Part shown: positions 16,210 to 25,209 of the stretch, piece by piece | Layout: each line of letters starts with the position of its first letter | Numbering within the stretch: the stretch's first letter is position 1 | Assembly: GCF_001905735.1 (NCBI RefSeq) | Contig: NZ_LISW01000003.1 | Span: 248,341 to 312,340 of the forward strand | Direction: 5' to 3' | DNA from: Streptomyces sp. CB01249 | GTDB lineage: Bacteria; Actinomycetota; Actinomycetes; Streptomycetales; Streptomycetaceae | DNA: 64,000 nt | Notes under the pieces: model-generated | The model's input: the letters and a program-made list of their open reading frames with translations, nothing else | Told to the model about the DNA's origin: nothing | The model's database searches: none | Translations under genes and position numbers: made by a program

Positions 16210-16977
16210 ATGACCATCCGTAATCGCAGCGCGTTCGTGGCCGTCGGGGGCACCGTTCTGCTCGTGGCGGCGCTCGCCGGGTGCGGGAGCACGGACGCGG
16301 AGGACGCGCCCGCCGAGCACAAGTCGTTCGCGTTCGGGGGGAAGGCGCTGACCATCGACGCGGAGAACTCGACCGTGGACGTCGTTCCGGCCGACGTGAA
16401 GGAGATCGAGGTGACCCGGCGGGTCGACGGGTGGGTCGTCCTCGGGAGCGGGCCGGACCCCGTGTGGAAGCTGGAGGGGGACACGCTCACCCTTCGCGTG
16501 AAGTGCAAGGCGATGATCAGCAACTGCGAGGCCCGCCACACGGTGAAGGTGCCGCGCGACCTCGCGCTGACCGTGGACGCGGACAACGGGAAGGTCACCG
16601 CGTCCAAGTTCACCACCCCGCTCAAGCTCTACTCCGACAACGGCGGCGTCGTCGTCCGGGACGTCAGCGGGCCCCTGGAGCTGAAGAGCGACAACGGGTC
16701 CGTACGCGCCGAGCGGGTCTCCTCGCGGTCCGTGGTGGCGCGGTCGGACAACGGGTCCGTGGACCTCGATCTCACCCGGGTCCCGGACCTCGTGGACACC
16801 GTCAGCGACAACGGGCGCATCGCGATCGACCTGCCCGCCGGCAAGACCGCGTACGCCGTCTCCGCGTCGGCCGACAACGGGCACGTCGACGTGAAGGTGC
16901 CGCGCAGCGACGGCAGCCGACACGTGGTGAAGGCCCACAGCGACAACGGCGGGGTCGCCGTCCGGCACGCCGGCTGA
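16210..16977 (+). CDS. DUF4097-type lipoprotein with DNG-repeat beta domain
   Basis: A 255-residue exported lipoprotein. The signal ends in LVAALAGC, a lipobox with the modified Cys near residue 25. The mature part is a DUF4097 putative-adhesin domain built of repeated beta strands, each turning on an (S/A)DNG motif: VDADNGKV, LYSDNGGV, LKSDNGSV, ARSDNGSV, TVSDNGRI, ASADNGHV and AHSDNGGV. This regular pattern suggests a beta-helix-like stack on the outer face of the membrane. ATG 16210 follows an AGGGGGA ribosome site, and TACCGT upstream is a possible -10. Partner unknown. Confidence 0.85.
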   Translation: MTIRNRSAFVAVGGTVLLVAALAGCGSTDAEDAPAEHKSFAFGGKALTIDAENSTVDVVPADVKEIEVTRRVDGWVVLGSGPDPVWKLEGDTLTLRVKCKAMISNCEARHTVKVPRDLALTVDADNGKVTASKFTTPLKLYSDNGGVVVRDVSGPLELKSDNGSVRAERVSSRSVVARSDNGSVDLDLTRVPDLVDTVSDNGRIAIDLPAGKTAYAVSASADNGHVDVKVPRSDGSRHVVKAHSDNGGVAVRHAG

Positions 16978-17083
16978 GAAATCGGCGCGGTCGTCGCGCT
17001 CGCCGTGAACTAACCGGCACGTGTGTTCGTCCTTACTGGTGGGAGAATGTATCCGGCAGGGCGGAACGGCACGGGAGAGGCAT

Positions 17084-18607
17084 GTGACGGCGACAGACGC
17101 GCAGCCGCGGGCGGGAATCGCCGGAGCGGTCCGGGAGCGGAGTCGGCGTCGTGCGGTGGGGGCGGATCCGGGTGCCCAGGCCTCGGATCCGGGTACCCAG
17201 GCCGCAGATCCGGGTGCACAGGCCGCGGATCCGGGTGCCCAGGCCGTTTCCAGGTCGCGCGACCGGCGTGCCCGGCGCGCCACCGGCCTGCGCGACCTGT
17301 GCGTTCTCGTCCTCGCGCCCCTCCCCCTCCTCGCCGTCGCCCTCCCGTTCGCCGTCACCGGCGGCGGTACGCGGCGGTGGTTCGGCGGGCGTGGCGAGGG
17401 GCAGCGGGCCGAGGCCCAGGCGGCGAAGGACGCGGCCGCCGAGGCGTTCTACGAGCTGGACACCGCCCAGCGCGACCTCAAGATCTCCATCGAGACCATC
17501 ACCGCCGTCGACAGTTCGCCGGCCGCCCGCAAGGCCGTGGACGACTTCGACGCGCTCGGCCGGCGCATCGACGAGGCGAGTCACGCGTACATCACCGCCG
17601 TCGACGCCCACGACCTCGACCGCGACGATCTCGAACCGTCCGTCGCCTCCCGGGCCCGGGCCGAGCTGACCTCCGCGAAGGACCAGCTGGTACGGGTCAA
17701 GGGGGAGCTCGACCGGTTCGGTGCCGGGCTCGGGCCGCTCCTCGGGAGCGCCGAGACGCAGCTCGCCCGGCTCGCCCCCGCCGTCGAGCGCGCGCGACAG
17801 GCGCTCCTCGGCGCGAGCAATGCTCTCGACGCGGTGCGGGCGTCCGGACTGCGGGCGGACGATCTCGCCGCCCGGCTCGCCGCCCTCGCCCCCGAGCTGA
17901 CCAAGCTCAACCAGGGCGCCGGGCGGCACGGCGTGACCGAGACGCTGCAACGCGCCGACCGCGTGCTGCGCGACGCCGAAGCGGTACGGGCCGAGGCCGA
18001 GAAGCTGCCCGAGCGCGCCGCCGAGATCGACCGTCGGCTGGTGTCCCTGCGCACCCGCGCCCAGGCGCTGACCACCCGGTCCGCGTCCGTCGAGCCCGTC
18101 CTCAGCGAGCTGCGGCGCCGGTTCTCCGCCGCCTGCTGGCAGGACCTCCAGCCGGTGCCGGAGCAGGCCGCGGTCAATGTGCGCCGGGCCGAGGAGAAGC
18201 TGAAGGAGGCGGCCCAGGCCCGCGACGAACAGCGCTGGGCCGACGCCACGTCCCGGCTCAGCACCGTACGCGCCCTGCTCAACGCCACCGACGAGGCGGT
18301 GTCCGCCGCCGGTGACCGCCTCCGTCGGCTCGATGACGTCGCCAAGGACCCGCAGCAGGAGATCCAGCGCACCCGGTTCGCCATCCGCGACGCCCAGCGC
18401 CTCGCCATGGCCGGGCGCCACACGCCCGAGCCGCGGCACGCCCGGCCGCTGGACGACGCGGTGGCCCGCCTGGACCAGGCGGTCACGGCCCTGGAGAACC
18501 GCCACCCGGACTACTGGCACTTCCTCACCGTGACGGAGGGCCTGCGCCAGACCGTCGCGGACGTCGTCGCCGACATCCGCGAGGAACGCGGCGCGGGAGG
18601 TCACTGA
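17084..18607 (+). CDS. Membrane-anchored coiled-coil protein with N-terminal heptapeptide repeats
   Basis: A 507-residue protein from GTG 17084, which has GGGAGAGG upstream. The basic N-terminus (about residues 1-26) is followed by four copies of a seven-residue repeat, (A/S)DPG(A/T)QA, at residues 27-54. One membrane segment follows (LRDLCVLVLAPLPLLAVALP, about 72-91), and the rest is an Ala/Glu/Arg-rich helical region with long predicted coiled coils (residues 110-500). The layout suggests a cytoplasm-facing repeat tail and an extracellular coiled-coil rod. It is close to TPM/DUF-type Streptomyces proteins with no known function. I do not recognise a catalytic domain. Confidence 0.75.
   Translation: MTATDAQPRAGIAGAVRERSRRRAVGADPGAQASDPGTQAADPGAQAADPGAQAVSRSRDRRARRATGLRDLCVLVLAPLPLLAVALPFAVTGGGTRRWFGGRGEGQRAEAQAAKDAAAEAFYELDTAQRDLKISIETITAVDSSPAARKAVDDFDALGRRIDEASHAYITAVDAHDLDRDDLEPSVASRARAELTSAKDQLVRVKGELDRFGAGLGPLLGSAETQLARLAPAVERARQALLGASNALDAVRASGLRADDLAARLAALAPELTKLNQGAGRHGVTETLQRADRVLRDAEAVRAEAEKLPERAAEIDRRLVSLRTRAQALTTRSASVEPVLSELRRRFSAACWQDLQPVPEQAAVNVRRAEEKLKEAAQARDEQRWADATSRLSTVRALLNATDEAVSAAGDRLRRLDDVAKDPQQEIQRTRFAIRDAQRLAMAGRHTPEPRHARPLDDAVARLDQAVTALENRHPDYWHFLTVTEGLRQTVADVVADIREERGAGGH
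17162..17245 (+). repeat. Four tandem 21 bp repeats within a coding region
   Basis: The unit GATCCGGGTGCCCAGGCC plus one alanine or serine codon occurs four times in phase, encoding DPGAQA(A/S) heptapeptides. Three units differ at single bases. In-frame 21 bp units allow copy number to vary without breaking the gene. Confidence 0.85.
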
Positions 18608-18681
18608 CGCCGTCCGCCTCGGACGGTCCGGGGTTCTCGCGCTGTGGACAGCCCGAGGGTCGTCGCCGATAACCTGGCGTC

Positions 18682-18897
18682 ATGCCTCGTTACGAGTACC
18701 GCTGCCGCTCCTGCGGAGACACCTTCGAGCTCAGCCGTCCCATGGCCGAGTCGTCCGCTCCCGCCTCCTGCCCCGCCGGGCACGAGGACACCGTGAAGCT
18801 GCTGTCCGCCGTCGCCGTCGGCGGCTCCCGGCCCGCGCCCTCCGCCGGTGGCGGCGGTGGCGGGGGCGGCTGCTGCGGCGGAGGCTGCTGCGGCTGA
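18682..18897 (+). CDS. FmdB-family zinc-ribbon protein
   Basis: A 71-residue protein starting MPRYEYRCRSCGDTFELSRP, the FmdB/Zn-ribbon signature, with CPAGHE as the second knuckle (here only one Cys plus His). The C-terminus is a Gly/Cys tail (GGGGGGCCGGGCCG) typical of actinobacterial members and possibly a second metal site. TAACCT lies six bases before the ATG, so the mRNA is probably leaderless. The family is often called a putative regulator, without firm evidence. Confidence 0.88.
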   Translation: MPRYEYRCRSCGDTFELSRPMAESSAPASCPAGHEDTVKLLSAVAVGGSRPAPSAGGGGGGGGCCGGGCCG

Positions 18898-18956
18898 ACC
18901 CGGGGCGGCGCCCGGGACACCGGACCACCGCCCCCAAAGCCGCCGCCCCCGGGCGG

Positions 18957-19616
18957 CTAACGCTTGCGCGACAGTGTCAGCCCGTCCGACACCGTGAGCA
19001 GCACGCTGTCCATCCGCGCGTCCGCCGAGACGTGGTCGTTGAACTCCTGGATGGCCTTCGCCGCGCCCGTCGCGTCCGGGTCCGTCACGCGGCCGTGGAA
19101 CAGCACGTTGTCCGTGGTGATGACCCCGCCCGGGCGCAGCCTCGGCACCAGTTCCTCCCAGTACGCGATGTAGTTGCCCTTGTCCGCGTCCAGGTAGGCG
19201 AAGTCGATGTGGGGCTCCTCCGGCATCGCGCGCAGGGTGTCCAGCGCGGGGGCGATGCGCAGGTCGATGCGGTCGGCGACGCCCGCCTTCTCCCACGCCT
19301 CGCGGCCGTAGGCCGTCCACTCCTCCGAGACGTCGCAGGCGATCAGCCGCCCGTCCGCCGGGAGCGCCTGGGCCATCGCCAGGGCGGAGAAGCCGGTGAA
19401 CGTGCCGACCTCCACGATGTGCCGGGCGCCGGTCAGCCGGACGAGGAAGGCGAGCAGCGGGCCCTGCTCCTCGGCCGACTGCATGCCCGCGTGGTCGGGC
19501 AGCCGCGCGTAGGTCGTCTCGACCAGTTCGCGCTGTACGGCGTCCAGTGGCGGGTTGTGCGCCAGCATGTACGCGTACAGCTCATCGGTGATCTTGGTGG
19601 AGTTTCCCTTGGTCAT
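18957..19616 (-). CDS. O-methyltransferase of the caffeoyl-CoA OMT type
   Basis: A 219-residue SAM-dependent O-methyltransferase. Motif I is IVEVGTFTGFSALAMA (about residues 66-81), the metal-binding region is FAYLDADKGNY (about 136-146), and GGVITTDNVLFHG is the later catalytic loop. These enzymes need a divalent metal and methylate catechol-like hydroxyls. TAGAGT six bases before the ATG marks a leaderless start. It is tail-to-tail with the FmdB gene. The acceptor is not known, as most bacterial members act on undefined small molecules. Confidence 0.9.
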   Translation of the reverse strand: MTKGNSTKITDELYAYMLAHNPPLDAVQRELVETTYARLPDHAGMQSAEEQGPLLAFLVRLTGARHIVEVGTFTGFSALAMAQALPADGRLIACDVSEEWTAYGREAWEKAGVADRIDLRIAPALDTLRAMPEEPHIDFAYLDADKGNYIAYWEELVPRLRPGGVITTDNVLFHGRVTDPDATGAAKAIQEFNDHVSADARMDSVLLTVSDGLTLSRKR

Positions 19617-19644
19617 CGCACAACTCTACGGTCGCCCGCAGGGG

Positions 19645-20472
19645 TTACCCGACTTCCGAGGCGCGCAGGAAACGGCGCAGGATCTCCTCGCCCGCCGCCA
19701 CGCCCCGTTCGGCGGTGGCCTCGACATGGGCGGCGTTCCAGCCCGCGTCGGCGAGTTCGCCGTGGCCGGGGCGCCAGCCCCGGTCGGCGGCGAGCAGGAG
19801 GTCCGCGTCCAGGAGGGAGTCACCGGCGGCAAGGGTCTGCGTGGCGCCGGTGCGCCGGGCGACCTCGCGCATGGCCGCGCTCTTCGTGAGCGGGCGCGGT
19901 ACGGCGTAGATCTTGCGGCCCTGGAGCGAGACGGTCCAGCCGCGCGGCTCCGCCCAGGCGGCGAGCTCCTTCGTCCACTCCGGGGGCAGTTCGGCGCGGT
20001 CGACCACGAGGTACGCGAACAGGTCCTCGGCGACGCGCTCCTTGAGCAGCCACCCGGGATCGGCGGTGGCGACGAGGTGGGCGCGGACCTCGGCGAGCGG
20101 GGCGCACTCGTCGGCGAGGCGGCGGGCCACGGTCCGCTGCCAGTCCGGGTCGGACTCGCCCTTCACCAGGATGTGGCCGCCGTTGGCGCAGATCGCGAAC
20201 TCGGCCGGGGCGCCGGGGAGCCGGATGCGGTGGTACTGCTCGCGGGTGCGGGTGGTCGTCGGGACGAACACCGTGGAGGCGGCGGAGGTCAGGTCGGTGA
20301 GCAGCCCGGCCGCGGTCTCGGTGACGTACGACAGGGGCTTGTGGTTGTAGACCTCGACGCACAGCAGCCGGGGCGCCCGTTCGTCCTCCATGGTGAGCTG
20401 GAGCGCGGCCGAGGAGTAGATCAGGGTGCGGTCGAGGTCGCTGGCGACGAGGGTGACCGGGGAGGCCGTCAC
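19645..20472 (-). CDS. HAD-superfamily phosphatase of the Ter metabolite module
   Basis: A 275-residue haloacid-dehalogenase-type hydrolase. Motif I is ASDLDRTLIYS (the catalytic Asp pair at about residues 12 and 14), motif II is near VPTTTRT, and motifs III/IV are KSAAM and AAGDSLLDADLL. A cap domain lies between. Its GTG overlaps the stop of the upstream PRTase fusion by four bases (GTGA), so it is the third gene of a coupled operon. In comparative studies of Ter-linked gene clusters, HAD enzymes accompany these PRTases and are predicted to dephosphorylate a nucleoside-like product. The real substrate is unproven. Confidence 0.87.
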   Translation of the reverse strand: MTASPVTLVASDLDRTLIYSSAALQLTMEDERAPRLLCVEVYNHKPLSYVTETAAGLLTDLTSAASTVFVPTTTRTREQYHRIRLPGAPAEFAICANGGHILVKGESDPDWQRTVARRLADECAPLAEVRAHLVATADPGWLLKERVAEDLFAYLVVDRAELPPEWTKELAAWAEPRGWTVSLQGRKIYAVPRPLTKSAAMREVARRTGATQTLAAGDSLLDADLLLAADRGWRPGHGELADAGWNAAHVEATAERGVAAGEEILRRFLRASEVG

Positions 20473-23015
20473 GCGGACTCCACCGCCTTGCCGTCGGCGC
20501 CGGTCGCCCCGCGCGTGTACTTGGGGTGGATGAGTCCGACGCAGGTGTACGGGAGCGAGTCGACCTCCTCGACGGGTACGCCGCGCTGCTCGGCCAGGAG
20601 CCTGATGTGGTCGAGGTCCGGGCCGGCGCCGCGCCGGGCGAGGATCTTCCAGGGGACGCGGCGCAGCAGGACCCGGGTGGTCTCGCCGACGCCGGGCTTC
20701 ACGAGGTTGACGTCGTGGATGCCGTACTCCTCGCTGATGCGCTCCACGGCCGCCCAGCCCTCCCAGGTGGGGGCCCGGTCGGCGGCCAGGAGCTCCTTCA
20801 CCTCGGTGTCCACGGCGTCCGCGACCTCGTCGAAGCGGGCGGCGACCGTGTCGAGGAAGAGGCCGGAGACATCGGCGCCGGCCAGCTCGCGGTAGAACTT
20901 CGCGCCGTGGAAGTCGTCGGGACCGACCAGGTCGGCGCGCAGGACCGTACGGGAAATGAGCCCGGACACCGTGGAGTTGAGGCAGGCGGAGGGGATGAGG
21001 AAGTCCTCGCGGGTGCCGTACGTCCGCACGCAGCCGCCCGGGTCCGCCAGCACCGCGATCTCCGGGTTGAAGCCCGCCACTCCCCCGGCCTTCTCGAACT
21101 CGGCGACGGCGGCGGCCAGTTCGCGGGTGATCGCGCCCTTGCCGGTCCAGCCGTCCACGAAGACGACGTCGGCCGGGTCGTGGTGCTCGGCCAGCCAGCG
21201 CAGCGCGTTGGCGTCGATGCCGCGTCCGCGCACGATGGAGACGGCGTAGTGCGGCAGGTCTAGGCCGCGCCGCGCCCGGGCCCAGCGGCGCATCAGCACG
21301 CCGACCGGCGTACCGGCGCGGGCGAGCGAGACGAGGACCGGGCGGGGGCCGCGCTCGGCGAGGACGGTCTCGGTGACCGTGCCCACGGCGCGGGCGATCC
21401 GGGCGGCCGACAGCGCGAGGGCGCTCTTGAAGAGTTCCTGGTACGCGTCGGAGGGCTGGTACTCGACGGGGAGCGATTCCGCGTAGTGCGCGCCCCCGCT
21501 CTGTATCGCCTCCTCGCGCTCCTCCGTGGGCGCTTCGAGGCGGGTGTCCGAGAGGTCCTGGAGCAGCCAGCCGACCTCGTCCGGCGCGTACGAGGAGAAC
21601 GCGGGGCCGCGCAGGGGCTCGGGCAGCTGCATGGGGACTTCTTCCTGCCGTTCGGGGGCGGGCGCCCCCGGTACGTACGAGGGGATCACCGCGAGCAGGA
21701 CCTGCGCGGTGTGCGGGGCGAGCCGGTCCAACAGGCCGCCGGGGGCGTGCAGGGCCGGGGTGTCGGCGGCGGAGTCGACCACGAGGACGACGGCGTCGAA
21801 ACCGGCACCGGCCACGTTGTAGGCGTAGCGCTCGCCGGGGCCGTCGGCCGGGTCGTCGTGGGCCGGGAAGACCAGCCGGGTGCGTATCGCGTAGCCCGGG
21901 TCGTCCACGGCGAGGACCGGGGAGCGGGTGGTCGTGGAGTAGCGGACCTCGGCGTCGGTGCGGTCCTCCAAGGCGGTGGCCAGGCGCAGCGGCGCGTACA
22001 TCAGCTCTTCGAAGCCGAGGACGAGGACGCGGCGGGGGCCGTCGCCGAGGGCCTGGGCGATGCGGTCCGCGAGGGCGGGGAGCGCGGGCTCCAGGAGGGC
22101 GCGGTGGGCCTCGGTGAAGCCGTGCCGCCCGCCGTCGGGGACACCGGCCGGCCAGGGGAGGTCGAGGCGGGTGTGGGGGCGCGGGTGCGGGGGGCCGTCC
22201 TGGGGGGCGTCCCCGGCGGCCTCCTGCTGGGCGACCAGGGCCTGGCCCTTCTCCAGGACGCCGTCCGGGAGGGTGACCGTGCCGGTGTTGCGGGCCACCA
22301 GGTCGACGCGGGCGCCGATCTCGGCCGCGAACTCGGTGAGGCGGCCCCGGTCGGCCGGTGAGCGCATGTCGACCAGGGCGACGATGACGTAGTGGTCGCG
22401 GGGGTAGCGCTCGTGGAGGGCGCGGATCGTGTTGAGGACGGTGTTGCCGGTGGAGAACTCGTCGTCCACCAGGACGAGCGCCGAGCCGGGCCCGTCCGCC
22501 GCCAGCAGGTCCGGGTCCTCGGGGAGCAGCAGGTGCGAGGTGGCGTGCGAGTGGGCCTCCTCGAAGCCGCCCGCCCGGGCCACGCCGGGCACCGGCCTGC
22601 GGGTCGAGTGGAGGTAGGGCGCCCCGCCGAGGCCGTCGGCGACCGAGTGGCCGAGGCCGGTGGCCGTCTCCGCGTAGCCGACGACGACCGCGCGCCGCGC
22701 GCCGTCCTCGCCGAGGAGCGCCCGCACCCGGCGGCCCAGCTCGACGCCGGCTCCGTACACCACGGAGGGGCGCTGCGGCACGTGCTTGCCGAGCACGTTG
22801 GAGACGAGCAGGTGTGCCCGCTTGGGGTTGCGCCGCAGGGCGAGGCCCAGCAGCTCGCGGAGCTCCCCGTCGCCCACCAGCCCGACGCCCAGTCGCTCCG
22901 CCACCCAGCTACCCGACCACACCACGTCCGTCGTCCCTCTTTCCACTCGACTGCCGGACCCGGTGCCTGCTCGGCGCCGGTGTCCCTCTCCGATCGTCCC
23001 GCCGGTACCGCTCAC
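20469..23015 (-). CDS. PRTase-TRSP-StiP/PRTase-PELOTA fusion protein
   Basis: An 848-residue multidomain protein. Domain 1 (about residues 40-270) is an orotate-PRTase-like fold with the PRPP loop VLVDDEFSTGNT. A TRSP-type linker domain follows (about 300-460), containing VLVLGFEELMYAPLRLA. Domain 3 (about 540-760) is the second PRTase-like/StiP region with VSLARAGTPVG and VVFVDGWTGKGAI. A C-terminal PELOTA-type RNA-binding domain (about 775-840) ends it. This architecture has been described in Ter-linked clusters predicted to make a nucleoside-like metabolite. GTG 23015 overlaps the upstream stop (GTGA); GTG 22925, after AGAGGGACG, is an alternative giving 818 residues. It is the central gene of the HpcH-PRTase-HAD operon. 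Confidence 0.87.
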   Translation of the reverse strand: MSGTGGTIGEGHRRRAGTGSGSRVERGTTDVVWSGSWVAERLGVGLVGDGELRELLGLALRRNPKRAHLLVSNVLGKHVPQRPSVVYGAGVELGRRVRALLGEDGARRAVVVGYAETATGLGHSVADGLGGAPYLHSTRRPVPGVARAGGFEEAHSHATSHLLLPEDPDLLAADGPGSALVLVDDEFSTGNTVLNTIRALHERYPRDHYVIVALVDMRSPADRGRLTEFAAEIGARVDLVARNTGTVTLPDGVLEKGQALVAQQEAAGDAPQDGPPHPRPHTRLDLPWPAGVPDGGRHGFTEAHRALLEPALPALADRIAQALGDGPRRVLVLGFEELMYAPLRLATALEDRTDAEVRYSTTTRSPVLAVDDPGYAIRTRLVFPAHDDPADGPGERYAYNVAGAGFDAVVLVVDSAADTPALHAPGGLLDRLAPHTAQVLLAVIPSYVPGAPAPERQEEVPMQLPEPLRGPAFSSYAPDEVGWLLQDLSDTRLEAPTEEREEAIQSGGAHYAESLPVEYQPSDAYQELFKSALALSAARIARAVGTVTETVLAERGPRPVLVSLARAGTPVGVLMRRWARARRGLDLPHYAVSIVRGRGIDANALRWLAEHHDPADVVFVDGWTGKGAITRELAAAVAEFEKAGGVAGFNPEIAVLADPGGCVRTYGTREDFLIPSACLNSTVSGLISRTVLRADLVGPDDFHGAKFYRELAGADVSGLFLDTVAARFDEVADAVDTEVKELLAADRAPTWEGWAAVERISEEYGIHDVNLVKPGVGETTRVLLRRVPWKILARRGAGPDLDHIRLLAEQRGVPVEEVDSLPYTCVGLIHPKYTRGATGADGKAVESA

Positions 23016-24175
23016 TCCGCGACGCAGGCCTCCAGCAGGTCCACGAAGCCGACGTCCTCCCGGGCCACGCCGAAGGCCTCGGCGCGCAGCAGGGTGCGCT
23101 CGGCCCAGGCCCGGTGGGGCTTCACCTCGTTCATCTTGTTCGTGTACGCGGAGCGCAGCACCCCGCCGCCGTTGCTCTCGGGCCGCAGGATGTCCTGGGC
23201 GTCGCTGAACTCTTCGTGGCTGACCACGGACAGCGCGTGCACGGGGGCGACGTGCGAGGGGTGGATGCAGGTCTTGCCGAGCAGCCCGTTGGCCCGGTCC
23301 AGGTCGATCTCGCGCAGCAGTCCGTCCAGGTCGTGCGCGATGAGCGCGGTGCGCAGCGCCTCGGCCCGGTTCTCCTGGAAGGGGCTGTTCCGCAGCTGGG
23401 GCTTGAACATGCGCTCCTGGCGGGGGAAGTACTCCCAGACGGGGCCGGTGACCGTGAAGCCCGTCCCGTCGGCCCGGCCGAGCACATTGACGACGTCCGC
23501 GATGACGTGGGCGACGATGCCGACGTCGTACGCCGTCATGTCGGGCGAGCGCCGCAGTCCGTAGGCGGAGCAGAAGTCGGTGACGCCGAGGCGGAGGGCG
23601 AGGACCCGGTCACGGTGCGCGGTGACGGTCTCGGCGATGCCCCGGAGGGTGTCGCGGCGGGTCTCCAGGTGGAGGAGCTCGGGCGATTCGAGCACGGGCA
23701 TGGCGAAGAGCCGGCGCCCCGCGGCGGCCTCGGCCTTGGTCAGGGCCTCCATGAACGGGACGCCGCGGGCGCGCGTGAACTTGGGGAGCACGAAGCCGGA
23801 CAACAGCCGGACGGACGCGCCGAGGCGGCGCACCAGGTCGGTGATCTGTTCCGGTTCGCGGACCCGGATGAAGAGCAGCGGCAGCTCGATGGAGCGCGCG
23901 TCCAGCTCCGCGAACTGCCTGACCAGGTTCTCCTCGGCCCCGGCGACCTCGGAGTCGTCGATCGAGTCCTCCAGGCACAGCACCATCGAGACGACTCCGC
24001 GCCCGGCCAGCTTGACGATGTCGTCGGCGAGCCTGGGGCGGGTGGCGGGGCTGTAGAGCGTGGCGCCGAGGGCGGCGGAGAGGAGGGGGGCCGGCGAATC
24101 GGCGTCGAATGCACAGGGTTCCTGGAAGAACAGTCCGTCCTTCGCAGCAGCTGCAATATGCCCGAAATGACGCAT
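23012..24175 (-). CDS. HpcH/HpaI aldolase/citrate-lyase family enzyme of the Ter module
   Basis: A 387-residue TIM-barrel enzyme related to the citrate lyase beta subunit. SMVLCLEDSIDDSEVAGAEE contains the metal/substrate region, LPLLFIRVREPEQI the conserved Arg, and AMPVLESPELLHLE the metal-binding Glu. KTCIHPSHVAPVH near the end matches the family's IHPxQ motif. ATG 24175 follows a GGGGGGAA ribosome site; longer upstream starts lack support. It heads the operon with the PRTase fusion and the HAD phosphatase, and a GGGAAC-N18-CGTA promoter-like signal lies 53 bases upstream. In this context it probably supplies or cleaves a carbon unit of the predicted metabolite. Confidence 0.88.
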   Translation of the reverse strand: MRHFGHIAAAAKDGLFFQEPCAFDADSPAPLLSAALGATLYSPATRPRLADDIVKLAGRGVVSMVLCLEDSIDDSEVAGAEENLVRQFAELDARSIELPLLFIRVREPEQITDLVRRLGASVRLLSGFVLPKFTRARGVPFMEALTKAEAAAGRRLFAMPVLESPELLHLETRRDTLRGIAETVTAHRDRVLALRLGVTDFCSAYGLRRSPDMTAYDVGIVAHVIADVVNVLGRADGTGFTVTGPVWEYFPRQERMFKPQLRNSPFQENRAEALRTALIAHDLDGLLREIDLDRANGLLGKTCIHPSHVAPVHALSVVSHEEFSDAQDILRPESNGGGVLRSAYTNKMNEVKPHRAWAERTLLRAEAFGVAREDVGFVDLLEACVAE

Positions 24176-24227
24176 GCAATTCCCCCCGTACTCTCTGACC
24201 GACCGGACAACGTGTGGCCGGTAATAG

Positions 24228-24254
24228 TACGTACGACCGGGTGTCGGCGGTTCC
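24228..24254 (-). promoter_or_regulatory. ECF-sigma-type promoter signal for the HpcH-PRTase-HAD operon
   Basis: Minus strand GGAAC (24254-24250, preceded by G), then 18 bases, then CGTA (24231-24228). Two other transcription units of the Ter island carry the same GGGAAC-N18-CGT arrangement at 26056-26082 and 28676-28702. Seen directly; sigma-factor identity is inferred. Confidence 0.6.
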
Positions 24255-24396
24255 CAGCCTGGGTGAATTCCGGGTGTCATGACCGTTTCGCACGAATTTC
24301 AAAGGTGGCGGAGTGGGTGAATCCGCCTGGCGCCCGGGACACGGACCTCGCCCCCCGCGTTGTCCGCACGGGCGGCCAGCAGGCAGGATGACCGGC

Positions 24397-25203
24397 ATGA
24401 CGCACGCGATGGTGAAAGGCTCGAACGTCCCCCTCGACGCCATGGCCGTAAGGGCCGTGCTGCGCTGGACGCCGGGCGCCGGGGTGCCCGATGTGGACGC
24501 CTCGGCCCTGCTGCTCGGCGCCGGCGGGCGCGTGCGCTCGGACGAGGACTTCGTCTTCTACAACCAGCCGCGCCACCCGTCGGGCCTGGTGCGCCGGCTG
24601 CCCAAGCGCAGCCTGCCCGAGGGCCTGACGGACACCATCGAGGCCGACCTGAACGCGCTCGACCCCTCGGTCGACCAGGTGGTCATCGCCGCGTCCTCGG
24701 ACGGGGCCGCCTTCGGAGCCGTACGCGATCTGCGCATCCTGGTCTACGACGCCGCGGCGTCCGGCGGCGAACCGCTCGCCGTGTTCGACGTGCGCGCGGA
24801 GACCGGCGAGGAGACCGCGATCATCTGCGGCGAGCTGTACCGGCGCGGCGACGGCTGGAAGTTCCGGGCGGTCGGGCAGGGCTACCCGACGGGGCTCATC
24901 GGCCTCGCGACCGCGTTCGGCATCTCGGTCGACGAGGCGGAGCCCGAGCCGCCGGCCCCGGCGCCACCCTCGGTCCCGCCCGCCCCGGCCCCCGTACCGG
25001 ACTCGCAGGCGACCGTGCTGCACCAGCAGCCCTCGTACGGCTATCCGCAGCCCGCCACCCCGGCGCCGCAGCCCGCGTACGGCTATCCCCAGCCGGCCTC
25101 CGCGCAGCCCGCCTACGGCTATCCGCAGCCCGCTGCGGCGGCGCCCGCTCCGGACCCGAATTTCGTGCTGCCCCCGCAGGGTCCGCAGTTCATACGGCCC
25201 TGA
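24397..25203 (+). CDS. TerD-domain protein with YGYPQPA repeat tail
   Basis: A 268-residue protein. Residues 1-185 form one TerD beta-sandwich domain (MVKGSNVPLDAMAVRAVLRW; GELYRRGDGWKFRAVGQGY; GLIGLATAFGI). The tail is proline-rich with three YGYPQPA repeats at about residues 210-250. Compared with the two compact TerD paralogues nearby, the Ca2+-binding DFDLDAS is reduced to PDVDAS and the GEGDDE loop is replaced by an unrelated stretch, so calcium binding may be changed. ATG 24397 has AGGA eight bases upstream; ATG 24388 is an alternative. It is divergent from the HpcH operon and convergent with the TerA gene. The tail may mediate assembly at the membrane. Confidence 0.86.
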   Translation: MTHAMVKGSNVPLDAMAVRAVLRWTPGAGVPDVDASALLLGAGGRVRSDEDFVFYNQPRHPSGLVRRLPKRSLPEGLTDTIEADLNALDPSVDQVVIAASSDGAAFGAVRDLRILVYDAAASGGEPLAVFDVRAETGEETAIICGELYRRGDGWKFRAVGQGYPTGLIGLATAFGISVDEAEPEPPAPAPPSVPPAPAPVPDSQATVLHQQPSYGYPQPATPAPQPAYGYPQPASAQPAYGYPQPAAAAPAPDPNFVLPPQGPQFIRP

Positions 25204-25209
25204 GGACGC

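Noticed and set aside
17162..17245. CRISPR-like repeat array
   Set aside because: The four 21 bp units are directly adjacent without spacers and are in frame within a coding sequence.
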